Shown here one piece after another: positions 13,626 through 28,090 of a stretch of 64,000 nucleotides of DNA. How positions within the stretch are numbered: the stretch's first letter is position 1; each line of letters starts with the position of its first letter. The position numbers and the translations under genes are program-made. The notes under the pieces are model-generated. The model was not told the origin of the DNA, searched no databases, and saw nothing but the letters and a program-made list of their open reading frames with translations. Source of the DNA: Calliopsis andreniformis (taxonomy: Eukaryota > Arthropoda > Insecta > Hymenoptera > Andrenidae); the NCBI RefSeq assembly GCF_051401765.1, contig NW_027480568.1, positions 310,001 to 374,000 of the forward strand. Reading direction: 5' to 3'.

Positions 13626-14280
13626 AGGATTGAGGATTGAGGATTGAGGGTTGAGGATTGAAGATTCAGTATTGAGGATTGACGATTGAGGATTGAGGAT
13701 TGAGTATTGACGATTGAGGATTGCAGACTGAGTATTGAGGATTGACGATGGGAGGATTGAGGATTGCGGATAGAAAATTGAGAATTGGGGACTGAGGATT
13801 CAAGATTGAGGATCGATGATTGAGAATTGAGGATTGAAGATTGATAATTGAGGATTCAGGATTGAAGATTGAGTATTGAGGATAGAAGATTGAGGATTAA
13901 GGATTGTCGATTAAGGATTGAGGATGAGGGCTGAGGGTTGAGGATTGAGGTTTGAGGACTGAGGACTGAGGATTGAGGATTGAGAATTGAGGATTGAGTA
14001 TTGAGGATTGAAGATTGAGGATTGGGTATTGAGGATTGAAGAATGAGGATTGAGGATTGAGGATTGAGGATTGAGGATTGAAGATTGAGTATTGAGCATT
14101 GAAGCCTGACGATTGAGGATTCAGGATTGAGGATTGAGGATTGAGGATTGAGGATGGAGGATTGAAGATTGAGTATTGAGGATCGAAGATTGGGGATCGA
14201 GGACTGAGGATTGAGGATTGAAGATTGAGGATTGAAGAATGAGGATTGAGGATTGAAGATTGAGTATTGAGGATTGAAGA
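13626..14280 (+). repeat. Linker block shared with about 9.96-10.39 kb and 30.47-30.65 kb
   Basis: From about 13,680 to 14,100 the variant order matches about 9,960-10,390 at an offset of 3,718 (for example GACGATGGG at 13,744 and 10,026). From about 14,100 to 14,280 it instead resembles about 30,465-30,650, where the GCCTGACGATTGAGG variant recurs. It is therefore a mosaic of two sources lying just before the 6,905-bp duplication. No gene is visible. Confidence 0.65.
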
Positions 14281-17200
14281 TTGAGGATTGAGGATTGAGG
14301 ATTGAGGATTCAGCATTGAGTATTGAAGATTGAGTACTGAGGATTGAAGATTAAGGTTGAGGATTGAGGATTGAGGGTTGAGGATTGAGGATTGAGGATT
14401 GAAGATTGAGGATTGCGTATTGAGGATAGAGCATTGAGGATTGAGTATTGAGTATTGAGGATTGAGGATTGAGGATTGAAGATTGAATATTGATGATTGA
14501 AGGTTGAGGATCGAGGATTGAGGGTTGTGGATTGAGTACGAGGTCTGAGGGTTGAGTATTGATGGTTGAGGTCTGAGGGTTGAGGATTGAGGATTGAGGA
14601 TTGATGATTGAGGATTCAGGATTGAGGATTGAAGATTGAGGATTGGGTATTGAGGATTGAAGAATGAGGATTGAGGATTGAGGGTTGAGGATTGAGGATT
14701 GAAGATTGAGTATTGAGGATTGAAGGTTGACGATTGAGGATTGAGGATTGAGGATTGAGGATTGAGGATTGAGGATTGAGGATTGAAGGTTGAGTATTGA
14801 GGATTGAAATTGAGGATTGTGGATGGAGGATTGACGATTGAGGATTGAAGATTGAGGATTGAGGATTGAGGATTGAGGATTGAGGATTGAAGATTGAGGA
14901 TTGGGTATTGATGATTGAAGAATGAGTATTGAGTATTGAGTATTGAGGATTGAGGATTGAAGATTGAGTATTGAGGATTGAAGATTGACGATTGAGGATT
15001 GAGGATTGAGGATTGAGGATTGAGGATTGAGGATTGAGGATTGAAGATTGAGTATTGGGGATTGAAGATTGAGGATTGAGGATTGAGGATTGAGGATTGA
15101 GGATTGAAGATTGAGTACTGAGGATTGAAGATTAAGATTGAGGATTGAGGATTGAGGATTGAGGATTGAGGATTGAGGATTGAGGATTGAGGATACAAGA
15201 TTGAGTATTGAGGATTGAAGATTGAGGATTGAGGATTGAGGACTGAGGATTGAGGATTGAAGATTGAGGATTGAAGAATGAGGATTGAGGATTGAAGATT
15301 GAGTATTGATGATTGAAGGTTGAGGATCGAGGATTGAGGGTTGTGGATTGAGTACGAGGACTGAGGGTTGAGTATTGATGGTTGAGGTCTGAGGGTTGAG
15401 GATTGAGGATTGAGGATTGATGATTGAGGATTCAGGATTGAGGATTGAAGATTGAGGATTGGGTATTGAGGATTGAAGAATGAGGATTGAGGATTGAGGG
15501 TTGAGGATTGAGGATTGAAGATTGAGTATTGAGGATTGAAGGTTGACGATTGAGGATTGAGGATTGAGGATTGAGGATTGAGGATTGAGGATTGAGGATT
15601 GAGGATTGAGGATTAAAGGTTGAGTATTGAGGATTGAAGATTGAGGATTGTGGATGGAGGATTGACGATTGAGGATTGAAGATTGAGGATTGAGGATTGA
15701 GGATTGAGGATTGAGGATTGAGGATTGAAGATTGAGGATTGGGTATTGATGATTGAAGAATGAGTATTGAGTATTGAGTATTGAGGATTGAGGATTGAAG
15801 ATTGAGTATTGAGGATTGAAGATTGACGATTGAGGATTGAGGATTGAGGATTGAGGATTGAGGATTGAGGATTGAGGATTGAAGATTGAGTATTGGGGAT
15901 TGAAGATTGAGGATTGAGGATTGAGGATTGAGGATTGAGGATTGAAGATTGAGTACTGAGGATTGAAGATTAAGATTGAGGATTGAGGATTGAGGATTGA
16001 GGATTGAGGATTGAGGATACAAGATTGAGTATTGAGGATTGAAGATTGAGGATTGAGGATTGAGGATTGAGGATTGAGGATTGGAGATTGAGTACTGAGG
16101 ATTGAAGATTATGATTGACGATTGAGGATTGAGGATTGAGGATTGAAGATTGAGGATTGCGTATTGAGGATAGAACATTGAGGATAGAGGATTGAGTATT
16201 GAGGATTGAGGATTGAGGATTTAAGATTGAATATTGATGATTGAAGATTGAGGATCGAGGATTGAGAGTTGTGGATTGAGGACGAGGACTGAGGGTTGAG
16301 TATTGATGTTTGAGGTCTGAGGATTGAGGATTGAGCATTGAGAATTGAGGATTGAGGATTGAGGATTGAAGATTGAGGATTGGGTGTTGAAGATTGAAGA
16401 ATGAGGATTGAGGATTGAGGATTGAGGATTGAGGATTGAGGATTGAAGATTGAGTATTGGGGATTGAATATTGAGGATTGAGGATTGAGGATTGAGCATT
16501 GAGGATTGAGGATTGCGGATAGAAGATTGAGGATTGGGTATAGCGGATTGAACATTGAGGATTGAGGATTGAGGATTGAGGATTGAGGACTGAAGATTGA
16601 ATATTGATGATTGAATATTGAGGATTGAGGATTGATGGTTGTGGATTGAGGACGAGGACTGAGGGTTGAGTATTGCTGTTTGAGATCTGAGGATTGAGGA
16701 TTGAGGATTGAGAATTGAGGATTGAGGATTGAGGATTGAAGATTGAGAATTGGGAATTCAGGATTGAAGAATGAGGATTGAGGATTGAGGATTGAGTATT
16801 GAGGATTGAAGACTGAGTGTTGAGGGTTGAGTGATGAGAATTGATGTTTGTGGATAGAGATTTGAAGATTGCAGATTGAGTATTGAGTATTGAAAACTGT
16901 GAATTGATGATATTCTATTGAGGATTGAGGATTGACAACTGATTGTTGAGGACTGAGGGCAGAAGGTTGAGGATTCAGGATTGAGGATTCAGGATTGTGG
17001 ATTGAGGATTGAGGATTGAGAATTGAAGATTGAGGATTGAGTATTGGGGGTTGTGGATTGAGGACGAGGACTGAGGGTTGAGTATTGATGTTTGAGGTCT
17101 GAGGATTGACGGTTGAGGATTGAGAATTGAGGATTGAGGATTGAAGATTGAGGATTGGGTACTGAGGATTGAAGAATGAGGATTGAGTATTGAGTATTGA

Positions 17201-20200
17201 GGATTGAGGATTGAGGATTGAGGATTGAAGATTGAGGATTAGGTATTGAGGATTGAAGAATGAGGACTGAGTATTGAGTATTGAGGATTGAGGATTGAAG
17301 ATTGAGTATTGAGGATTGAAGATTGACGATTGAGGATTGAGGATTGAGGATTGAGGATTGAGGATTGAGGATTGAGGATTGAAGATTGAGTATTGGGTAT
17401 TGAAGATTGAGGATTGACGATTGAGGATTGTGGATTGAGGATTGAAGATTGAGTACTGAGGATTGAAGATTAAGATTGAGGATTGAGGATTGAGGATTGA
17501 GGATTGAGGATTGAGGATTGAAGACTGAGTATTGAGGATTGAAGATTGAGGATTGAGGATTGAGGATTGAGGATTGAGGATTGAAGATTGAGTATTGAGG
17601 ATTGAAGATTGAGGATTGAGGATTGAGGATTGAGGATTGAGGATTGCGGATAGAAGATTGAGGATTGGGTATTGCGGATTGAACATTGAGGATTGAGGAT
17701 TGAGGATTGAGGATTGAGGACTGAAGATTGAATATTGATGATTGAATATTGAGGATTGAGGATTGATGGTTGTGGATTGAGGACGAGGACTGAGGGTTGA
17801 CTACTGCTGTTTGAGGTCTGAGGATTGAGGATTGAGGATTGAGAATTGAGGATTGAGGATTGAGCATTGAAGATTGAGAATTGGGTATTGAGGATTGAAG
17901 AATGAGGATTGAGGATTGAGGATTGAGGATTGAGGATTGAGGATTGAGTATTGGGGGTTGTGGATTGAGGACGAGGACTGAGGGTTGAGTATTGATGTTC
18001 GAGGTCTGAGGATTAAGGGTTGAGGATTGAGAATTGAGGATTGAGGATTGAAGATTGAGGATTGGGTATTGAGGATTGAAGAATGAGGATTGAGTACTGA
18101 GTATTGAGGATTGAGGATTGAAGATTGAGTATTGAGCATTGAATATTGACGATTGAGGATTGAGGATTGAGGATTGAGGATTGAGGATTGAGGATTGAGG
18201 ATTGAAGATTGAGTATTGAGGATTGAAGATTGAGGATTGAGAATTGAGGTTTGAGGATTGAGGATTGAAGATTGAGTACTGAGGATTGAAGATTAAGATT
18301 GAGGATTGATGATTGAGGATTGAGGATTGAAGATTGAGGATTGGGGACTGAGTATTGACGGTTGAGTGATGAGAATTGATGCTTGTGGATAGAGGTCTGA
18401 AGATTGCAGATTGAGTATTGAGTATTGAAAACTGTGAATTGAGGATATTCTACTGAGGATTGAGGATTGACAACTGATTGTTGAGGACTTAGGGCTGAAG
18501 ATTGAGGATTCAGGGTTGAGGATTCAGGATTGATGTTTGAGGACTGAGGATTGAGGATTGAGGATTGAGGATTGAGGATTGAGGATTGAAGACTGAGGAT
18601 TGGGTATTGAGGATTGAACATTGAGGATTGAGTGTTGAGGATAGAGGATTGAGGATTGAGGATTGAAGTTTGAATATTAATGACTGTATATTGAGGATTG
18701 AGGATTGAGGGTTGTGGATTGAGGACGAGGACTGAGGGTTGAGTATTGATGTTTGAAGTCTGAGGATTCAGGATTGAAGATTGAGCATTGAGGATAGAAG
18801 ATTGAGGATTGAGGATTGTCGATTAAGGATTGAGGATGAGGTCTGAGGGTTGAGGATTGAGGTTTGAGGACTGAGGACTAAGGATTGAGAATTGAGAATT
18901 GAGGATTGAGGGTTGTGGATTGAAGATTGAGTATTGAGGATTGACGATTGAGGATTGAGGATTGAGTATTGACGATTGAGGATTGCAGACTGAGTATTGA
19001 GGATTGACGATGGGAGGATTGAGGATTGCGGATAGAAGATTGAGAATTGGGGACTGAGGATTCAAGATTGAGGATCGAAGATTGAGAATTGAGGATTGAA
19101 GATTGATAATTGAGGATTCAGGATTGAAGATGGAGTATTGAGGATAGAAGATTGAGGATTGAGGATTGTCGATTAAGGATTGAGGATGAGGGCTGAGGGT
19201 TGAGGATTGAGGTTTGAGGACTGAGGACTGAGGATTGAGGATTGAGAATTGAGGATTGACGATTGAGGATTGAAGATTGAGGATTGGGTATTGAGGATTG
19301 AAGAATGAGGATTGAGGATTGAGGATTGAGGATTGAGGATTGAAGATTGAGTATTGAGCATTGAAGCCTGACGATTTTAGGATTGAGGATTGAGGATTGA
19401 GGACTGAGGATGGAGGATTGAAGATTGAGAATTGAGGATTGAAGATTGAGGATCGAGGACTGAGGATTGAGGGTTGAGGATTGAGGATTGAAGAATGAGG
19501 ATTGAGGATTGAGGATTGAGGATTGAGGATTGAGGACTGAGTATTGAGTATTGAAGATTGAGGATTGAGGAGTGAGTATTGAAGATTGAGGATTTGGGAC
19601 TGAGGATTGAAGATTGGGGTTTGAGGATTGAGGATTGAGGATTGAGGAGGGAGGATTGAAGATTGAGGATTGGGTATTGTGGATTGAAGAATGAGTATTG
19701 AGGATTGAGTATTGAGGATTGAGGATTGAAGATTGAGTATTGAGGATTGAAGATTGACGATTGAGGATTGAGGATTGAGGATTGAGGATTGAGGATTGAG
19801 GATTGAGGATTGAAGATTGAGTATTGAGGATTGAAGATTGAGGATTGTGAATTGAGGATTCACGATTGAGGATTGAAGATTGAGGATTGAGGATTGAGGA
19901 TTGAGGATTGAGCATTGAAGATTGAGGATTCGGTATTGAGGATTGAAGAATGAGGATTGAGTATTGAGTATTGAGGATTGAGGATTGAAGACTGAGTATT
20001 GAGGATTGAAGATTGACGATTGAGGATTGAGGATTGAGGATTGAGGATTGAGGATTGAGGATTGAGGATTGAGGATTGAGGATTGAGGATAGAAGGTTGA
20101 GCATTGGGGATTGAAGATTGAGGATTGACGATGGGAGGATTGAGGATTGCGGATAGAAGATTGAGAATTGGGGACTGAGGATTCAAGATTGAGGATCGAA

Positions 20201-21185
20201 GATTGAGAATTGAGGATTGAAGATTGATAATTGAGGATTCAGGATTGAAGATTGAGTATTGAGGATAGAAGATTGAGGATTGAGGATTGTCGATTAAGGA
20301 TTGTGGATGAGGGCTGAGGGTTGAGGATTGAGGTTTGAGGACTGAGGACTGAGGATTGAGGATTGAGAATTGAGGATTGAGGATTGAGGATTGAAGATTG
20401 AGGATTGAAGATTGAGTATTGAGGATTGAAGATTGACGATTGAGGATTGAGGATTGAGGATTGAGGATTGAGGATTGAGGATTGAGGATAGAAGGTTGAG
20501 CATTGGGGATTGAAGATTGAGGTTTGAGGATTGAGGATTGAGGATTGAGGATTGAAGATTGAGTAATGAGGATTGAAGATTAAGATTGAGGATTGAGGTT
20601 TGAGGATTGAGGATTGAGGATTGAGGATTGAAGATTGAGTATTGAGGATTGAAGGTTGAGGATTGAGGATTGAGGATTCAGCATTGAGGATTGAAGATTG
20701 AGTACTGAGGATTGAAGATCAAGGTTGAGGATTGAGGATTGAGGGTTGAGGATTGAGGATTGAGGATTGAGGATTGAAGATTGAGGATTGCGTATTGAGG
20801 ATAGAACATTGAGGGTTGAGTATTGATGGTTGAGGTCTGAGGATTGAGGATTGAGGATTGAGGATTGATGATTGAGGATTCAGGATTGAGGATTGAAGAT
20901 TGAGGATTGGGTATTGAGGATTGAAGAATGAGGATTGAGGATTGAGGGTTGAGGATTGAGGATTGAGGATTGAGTATTGAGGATTGAAGACTGAGTGTTG
21001 AGGGTTGATGATGAGAATTGATGTTTGTGGATAGAGATTTGAAGATTGCAGATTGAGTATTGGGTATTGAAAACTGTGAATTGATGATACTCTCTTGAGG
21101 ATTGAGGATTGACAACTGATTGTTGAGGACTGAGGGCTGAAGGTTGAGGATTCAGGATTGAGGATTCAGGATTGTGGACTGAGGA
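14281..21185 (+). repeat. 6,905-bp tandem higher-order unit, copy 1
   Basis: This is copy 1 of a direct head-to-tail duplication of 6,905 bp. Every marker checked is displaced by exactly 6,905: CAGCATTGAG at 14,311 and 21,216; GAATTC at 16,754 and 23,659; GTGGACT at 21,174 and 28,079. Sequence before 14,277-14,281 does not match that before 21,186, which fixes the left edge to within a few heptamers. Its left part holds an internal repeat of about 0.82-0.84 kb (about 14,480-15,190 and 15,295-16,020). The part from about 15.29 kb to 20.60 kb is a close relative of 6,301-11,625. Landmark copies lie near 16,844, 18,381 and 21,020. No genes. Confidence 0.93.
14480..16020 (+). repeat. Internal 0.82-0.84 kb tandem pair inside the 6,905-bp unit
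   Basis: GAAGGTTGAGGATCGAGG occurs at 14,499 and again at 15,315 (offset 816). The following variants repeat in the same order, with offsets of 816 to 838 caused mostly by gains or losses of whole heptamers. The GATACAAG variant marks the end of each copy at 15,192 and 16,016. Near 14,806 copy 1 has lost two bases in one unit (GATTGAAATTGAGG), breaking the heptamer phase. The same two-base loss appears near 21,711 in the second 6,905-bp copy, so it predates that duplication. Confidence 0.75.
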
Positions 21186-24100
21186 TTGAGGATTGAGGAT
21201 TGAGGATTGAGGATTCAGCATTGAGTATTGAAGATTGAGTACTGAGGATTGAAGATTAAGGTTGAGGATTGAGGATTGAGGGTTGAGGATTGAGGATTGA
21301 GGATTGAAGATTGAGGATTGCGTATTGAGGATAGAGCATTGAGGATTGAGTATTGAGTATTGAGGATTGAGGATTGAGGATTGAAGATTGAATATTGATG
21401 ATTGAAGGTTGAGGATCGAGGATTGAGGGTTGTGGATTGAGTACGAGGTCTGAGGGTTGAGTATTGATGGTTGAGGTCTGAGGGTTGAGGATTGAGGATT
21501 GAGGATTGATGATTGAGGATTCAGGATTGAGGATTGAAGATTGAGGATTGGGTATTGAGGATTGAAGAATGAGGATTGAGGATTGAGGGTTGAGGATTGA
21601 GGATTGAAGATTGAGTATTGAGGATTGAAGGTTGACGATTGAGGATTGAGGATTGAGGATTGAGGATTGAGGATTGAGGATTGAGGATTGAAGGTTGAGT
21701 ATTGAGGATTGAAATTGAGGATTGTGGATGGAGGATTGACGATTGAGGATTGAAGATTGAGGATTGAGGATTGAGGATTGAGGATTGAGGATTGAAGATT
21801 GAGGATTGGGTATTGATGATTGAAGAATGAGTATTGAGTATTGAGTATTGAGGATTGAGGATTGAAGATTGAGTATTGAGGATTGAAGATTGACGATTGA
21901 GGATTGAGGATTGAGGATTGAGGATTGAGGATTGAGGATTGAGGATTGAAGATTGAGTATTGGGGATTGAAGATTGAGGATTGAGGATTGAGGATTGAGG
22001 ATTGAGGATTGAAGATTGAGTACTGAGGATTGAAGATTAAGATTGAGGATTGAGGATTGAGGATTGAGGATTGAGGATTGAGGATTGAGGATTGAGGATA
22101 CAAGATTGAGTATTGAGGATTGAAGATTGAGGATTGAGGATTGAGGACTGAGGATTGAGGATTGAAGATTGAGGATTGAAGAATGAGGATTGAGGATTGA
22201 AGATTGAGTATTGATGATTGAAGGTTGAGGATCGAGGATTGAGGGTTGTGGATTGAGTACGAGGACTGAGGGTTGAGTATTGATGGTTGAGGTCTGAGGG
22301 TTGAGGATTGAGGATTGAGGATTGATGATTGAGGATTCAGGATTGAGGATTGAAGATTGAGGATTGGGTATTGAGGATTGAAGAATGAGGATTGAGGATT
22401 GAGGGTTGAGGATTGAGGATTGAAGATTGAGTATTGAGGATTGAAGGTTGACGATTGAGGATTGAGGATTGAGGATTGAGGATTGAGGATTGAGGATTGA
22501 GGATTGAGGATTGAGGATTAAAGGTTGAGTATTGAGGATTGAAGATTGAGGATTGTGGATGGAGGATTGACGATTGAGGATTGAAGATTGAGGATTGAGG
22601 ATTGAGGATTGAGGATTGAGGATTGAGGATTGAAGATTGAGGATTGGGTATTGATGATTGAAGAATGAGTATTGAGTATTGAGTATTGAGGATTGAGGAT
22701 TGAAGATTGAGTATTGAGGATTGAAGATTGACGATTGAGGATTGAGGATTGAGGATTGAGGATTGAGGATTGAGGATTGAGGATTGAAGATTGAGTATTG
22801 GGGATTGAAGATTGAGGATTGAGGATTGAGGATTGAGGATTGAGGATTGAAGATTGAGTACTGAGGATTGAAGATTAAGATTGAGGATTGAGGATTGAGG
22901 ATTGAGGATTGAGGATTGAGGATACAAGATTGAGTATTGAGGATTGAAGATTGAGGATTGAGGATTGAGGATTGAGGATTGAGGATTGGAGATTGAGTAC
23001 TGAGGATTGAAGATTATGATTGACGATTGAGGATTGAGGATTGAGGATTGAAGATTGAGGATTGCGTATTGAGGATAGAACATTGAGGATAGAGGATTGA
23101 GTATTGAGGATTGAGGATTGAGGATTTAAGATTGAATATTGATGATTGAAGATTGAGGATCGAGGATTGAGAGTTGTGGATTGAGGACGAGGACTGAGGG
23201 TTGAGTATTGATGTTTGAGGTCTGAGGATTGAGGATTGAGCATTGAGAATTGAGGATTGAGGATTGAGGATTGAAGATTGAGGATTGGGTGTTGAAGATT
23301 GAAGAATGAGGATTGAGGATTGAGGATTGAGGATTGAGGATTGAGGATTGAAGATTGAGTATTGGGGATTGAATATTGAGGATTGAGGATTGAGGATTGA
23401 GCATTGAGGATTGAGGATTGCGGATAGAAGATTGAGGATTGGGTATAGCGGATTGAACATTGAGGATTGAGGATTGAGGATTGAGGATTGAGGACTGAAG
23501 ATTGAATATTGATGATTGAATATTGAGGATTGAGGATTGATGGTTGTGGATTGAGGACGAGGACTGAGGGTTGAGTATTGCTGTTTGAGATCTGAGGATT
23601 GAGGATTGAGGATTGAGAATTGAGGATTGAGGATTGAGGATTGAAGATTGAGAATTGGGAATTCAGGATTGAAGAATGAGGATTGAGGATTGAGGATTGA
23701 GTATTGAGGATTGAAGACTGAGTGTTGAGGGTTGAGTGATGAGAATTGATGTTTGTGGATAGAGATTTGAAGATTGCAGATTGAGTATTGAGTATTGAAA
23801 ACTGTGAATTGATGATATTCTATTGAGGATTGAGGATTGACAACTGATTGTTGAGGACTGAGGGCAGAAGGTTGAGGATTCAGGATTGAGGATTCAGGAT
23901 TGTGGATTGAGGATTGAGGATTGAGAATTGAAGATTGAGGATTGAGTATTGGGGGTTGTGGATTGAGGACGAGGACTGAGGGTTGAGTATTGATGTTTGA
24001 GGTCTGAGGATTGACGGTTGAGGATTGAGAATTGAGGATTGAGGATTGAAGATTGAGGATTGGGTACTGAGGATTGAAGAATGAGGATTGAGTATTGAGT

Positions 24101-27100
24101 ATTGAGGATTGAGGATTGAGGATTGAGGATTGAAGATTGAGGATTAGGTATTGAGGATTGAAGAATGAGGACTGAGTATTGAGTATTGAGGATTGAGGAT
24201 TGAAGATTGAGTATTGAGGATTGAAGATTGACGATTGAGGATTGAGGATTGAGGATTGAGGATTGAGGATTGAGGATTGAGGATTGAAGATTGAGTATTG
24301 GGTATTGAAGATTGAGGATTGACGATTGAGGATTGTGGATTGAGGATTGAAGATTGAGTACTGAGGATTGAAGATTAAGATTGAGGATTGAGGATTGAGG
24401 ATTGAGGATTGAGGATTGAGGATTGAAGACTGAGTATTGAGGATTGAAGATTGAGGATTGAGGATTGAGGATTGAGGATTGAGGATTGAAGATTGAGTAT
24501 TGAGGATTGAAGATTGAGGATTGAGGATTGAGGATTGAGGATTGAGGATTGCGGATAGAAGATTGAGGATTGGGTATTGCGGATTGAACATTGAGGATTG
24601 AGGATTGAGGATTGAGGATTGAGGACTGAAGATTGAATATTGATGATTGAATATTGAGGATTGAGGATTGATGGTTGTGGATTGAGGACGAGGACTGAGG
24701 GTTGACTACTGCTGTTTGAGGTCTGAGGATTGAGGATTGAGGATTGAGAATTGAGGATTGAGGATTGAGCATTGAAGATTGAGAATTGGGTATTGAGGAT
24801 TGAAGAATGAGGATTGAGGATTGAGGATTGAGGATTGAGGATTGAGGATTGAGTATTGGGGGTTGTGGATTGAGGACGAGGACTGAGGGTTGAGTATTGA
24901 TGTTCGAGGTCTGAGGATTAAGGGTTGAGGATTGAGAATTGAGGATTGAGGATTGAAGATTGAGGATTGGGTATTGAGGATTGAAGAATGAGGATTGAGT
25001 ACTGAGTATTGAGGATTGAGGATTGAAGATTGAGTATTGAGCATTGAATATTGACGATTGAGGATTGAGGATTGAGGATTGAGGATTGAGGATTGAGGAT
25101 TGAGGATTGAAGATTGAGTATTGAGGATTGAAGATTGAGGATTGAGAATTGAGGTTTGAGGATTGAGGATTGAAGATTGAGTACTGAGGATTGAAGATTA
25201 AGATTGAGGATTGATGATTGAGGATTGAGGATTGAAGATTGAGGATTGGGGACTGAGTATTGAGGGTTGAGTGATGAGAATTGATGCTTGTGGATAGAGG
25301 TCTGAAGATTGCAGATTGAGTATTGAGTATTGAAAACTGTGAATTGAGGATATTCTACTGAGGATTGAGGATTGACAACTGATTGTTGAGGACTTAGGGC
25401 TGAAGATTGAGGATTCAGGGTTGAGGATTCAGGATTGATGTTTGAGGACTGAGGATTGAGGATTGAGGATTGAGGATTGAGGATTGAGGATTGAAGACTG
25501 AGGATTGGGTATTGAGGATTGAACATTGAGGATTGAGTGTTGAGGATAGAGGATTGAGGATTGAGGATTGAAGTTTGAATATTAATGACTGTATATTGAG
25601 GATTGAGGATTGAGGGTTGTGGATTGAGGACGAGGACTGAGGGTTGAGTATTGATGTTTGAAGTCTGAGGATTCAGGATTGAAGATTGAGCATTGAGGAT
25701 AGAAGATTGAGGATTGAGGATTGTCGATTAAGGATTGAGGATGAGGTCTGAGGGTTGAGGATTGAGGTTTGAGGACTGAGGACTAAGGATTGAGAATTGA
25801 GAATTGAGGATTGAGGGTTGTGGATTGAAGATTGAGTATTGAGGATTGACGATTGAGGATTGAGGATTGAGTATTGACGATTGAGGATTGCAGACTGAGT
25901 ATTGAGGATTGACGATGGGAGGATTGAGGATTGCGGATAGAAGATTGAGAATTGGGGACTGAGGATTCAAGATTGAGGATCGAAGATTGAGAATTGAGGA
26001 TTGAAGATTGATAATTGAGGATTCAGGATTGAAGATGGAGTATTGAGGATAGAAGATTGAGGATTGAGGATTGTCGATTAAGGATTGAGGATGAGGGCTG
26101 AGGGTTGAGGATTGAGGTTTGAGGACTGAGGACTGAGGATTGAGGATTGAGAATTGAGGATTGACGATTGAGGATTGAAGATTGAGGATTGGGTATTGAG
26201 GATTGAAGAATGAGGATTGAGGATTGAGGATTGAGGATTGAGGATTGAAGATTGAGTATTGAGCATTGAAGCCTGACGATTTTAGGATTGAGGATTGAGG
26301 ATTGAGGACTGAGGATGGAGGATTGAAGATTGAGAATTGAGGATTGAAGATTGAGGATCGAGGACTGAGGATTGAGGGTTGAGGATTGAGGATTGAAGAA
26401 TGAGGATTGAGGATTGAGGATTGAGGATTGAGGATTGAGGACTGAGTATTGAGTATTGAAGATTGAGGATTGAGGAGTGAGTATTGAAGATTGAGGATTT
26501 GGGACTGAGGATTGAAGATTGGGGTTTGAGGATTGAGGATTGAGGATTGAGGAGGGAGGATTGAAGATTGAGGATTGGGTATTGTGGATTGAAGAATGAG
26601 TATTGAGGATTGAGTATTGAGGATTGAGGATTGAAGATTGAGTATTGAGGATTGAAGATTGACGATTGAGGATTGAGGATTGATGATTGAGGATTGAGGA
26701 TTGAGGATTGAGGATTGAAGATTGAGTATTGAGGATTGAAGATTGAGGATTGTGAATTGAGGATTCACGATTGAGGATTGAAGATTGAGGATTGAGGATT
26801 GAGGATTGAGGATTGAGCATTGAAGATTGAGGATTCGGTATTGAGGATTGAAGAATGAGGATTGAGTATTGAGTATTGAGGATTGAGGATTGAAGACTGA
26901 GTATTGAGGATTGAAGATTGACGATTGAGGATTGAGGATTGAGGATTGAGGATTGAGGATTGAGGATTGAGGATTGAGGATTGAGGATTGAGGATAGAAG
27001 GTTGAGCATTGGGGATTGAAGATTGAGGATTGACGATGGGAGGATTGAGGATTGCGGATAGAAGATTGAGAATTGGGGACTGAGGATTCAAGATTGAGGA

Positions 27101-28090
27101 TCGAAGATTGAGAATTGAGGATTGAAGATTGATAATTGAGGATTCAGGATTGAAGATTGAGTATTGAGGATAGAAGATTGAGGATTGAGGATTGTCGATT
27201 AAGGATTGTGGATGAGGGCTGAGGGTTGAGGATTGAGGTTTGAGGACTGAGGACTGAGGATTGAGGATTGAGAATTGAGGATTGAGGATTGAGGATTGAA
27301 GATTGAGGATTGAAGATTGAGTATTGAGGATTGAAGATTGACGATTGAGGATTGAGGATTGAGGATTGAGGATTGAGGATTGAGGATTGAGGATAGAAGG
27401 TTGAGCATTGGGGATTGAAGATTGAGGTTTGAGGATTGAGGATTGAGGATTGAGGATTGAAGATTGAGTAATGAGGATTGAAGATTAAGATTGAGGATTG
27501 AGGTTTGAGGATTGAGGATTGAGGATTGAGGATTGAAGATTGAGTATTGAGGATTGAAGGTTGAGGATTGAGGATTGAGGATTCAGCATTGAGGATTGAA
27601 GATTGAGTACTGAGGATTGAAGATCAAGGTTGAGGATTGAGGATTGAGGGTTGAGGATTGAGGATTGAGGATTGAGGATTGAAGATTGAGGATTGCGTAT
27701 TGAGGATAGAACATTGAGGGTTGAGTATTGATGGTTGAGGTCTGAGGATTGAGGATTGAGGATTGAGGATTGATGATTGAGGATTCAGGATTGAGGATTG
27801 AAGATTGAGGATTGGGTATTGAGGATTGAAGAATGAGGATTGAGGATTGAGGGTTGAGGATTGAGGATTGAGGATTGAGTATTGAGGATTGAAGACTGAG
27901 TGTTGAGGGTTGATGATGAGAATTGATGTTTGTGGATAGAGATTTGAAGATTGCAGATTGAGTATTGGGTATTGAAAACTGTGAATTGATGATACTCTCT
28001 TGAGGATTGAGGATTGACAACTGATTGTTGAGGACTGAGGGCTGAAGGTTGAGGATTCAGGATTGAGGATTCAGGATTGTGGACTGAGGA
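21186..28090 (+). repeat. 6,905-bp tandem higher-order unit, copy 2
   Basis: This follows copy 1 directly at the same period. Reading the two copies side by side I noticed only two substitutions: C at 18,359 against G at 25,264, and G at 19,779 against T at 26,684. I saw no length difference. Homology continues for a few units past 28,090 because the flank is also heptamer repeat, and fails by about 28,103. Such near-identity in an array whose other blocks differ at many positions means either very recent duplication or gene-conversion-like homogenisation. An assembly duplication must also be considered. Landmark copies lie near 23,751, 25,284 and 27,928. Confidence 0.92.
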
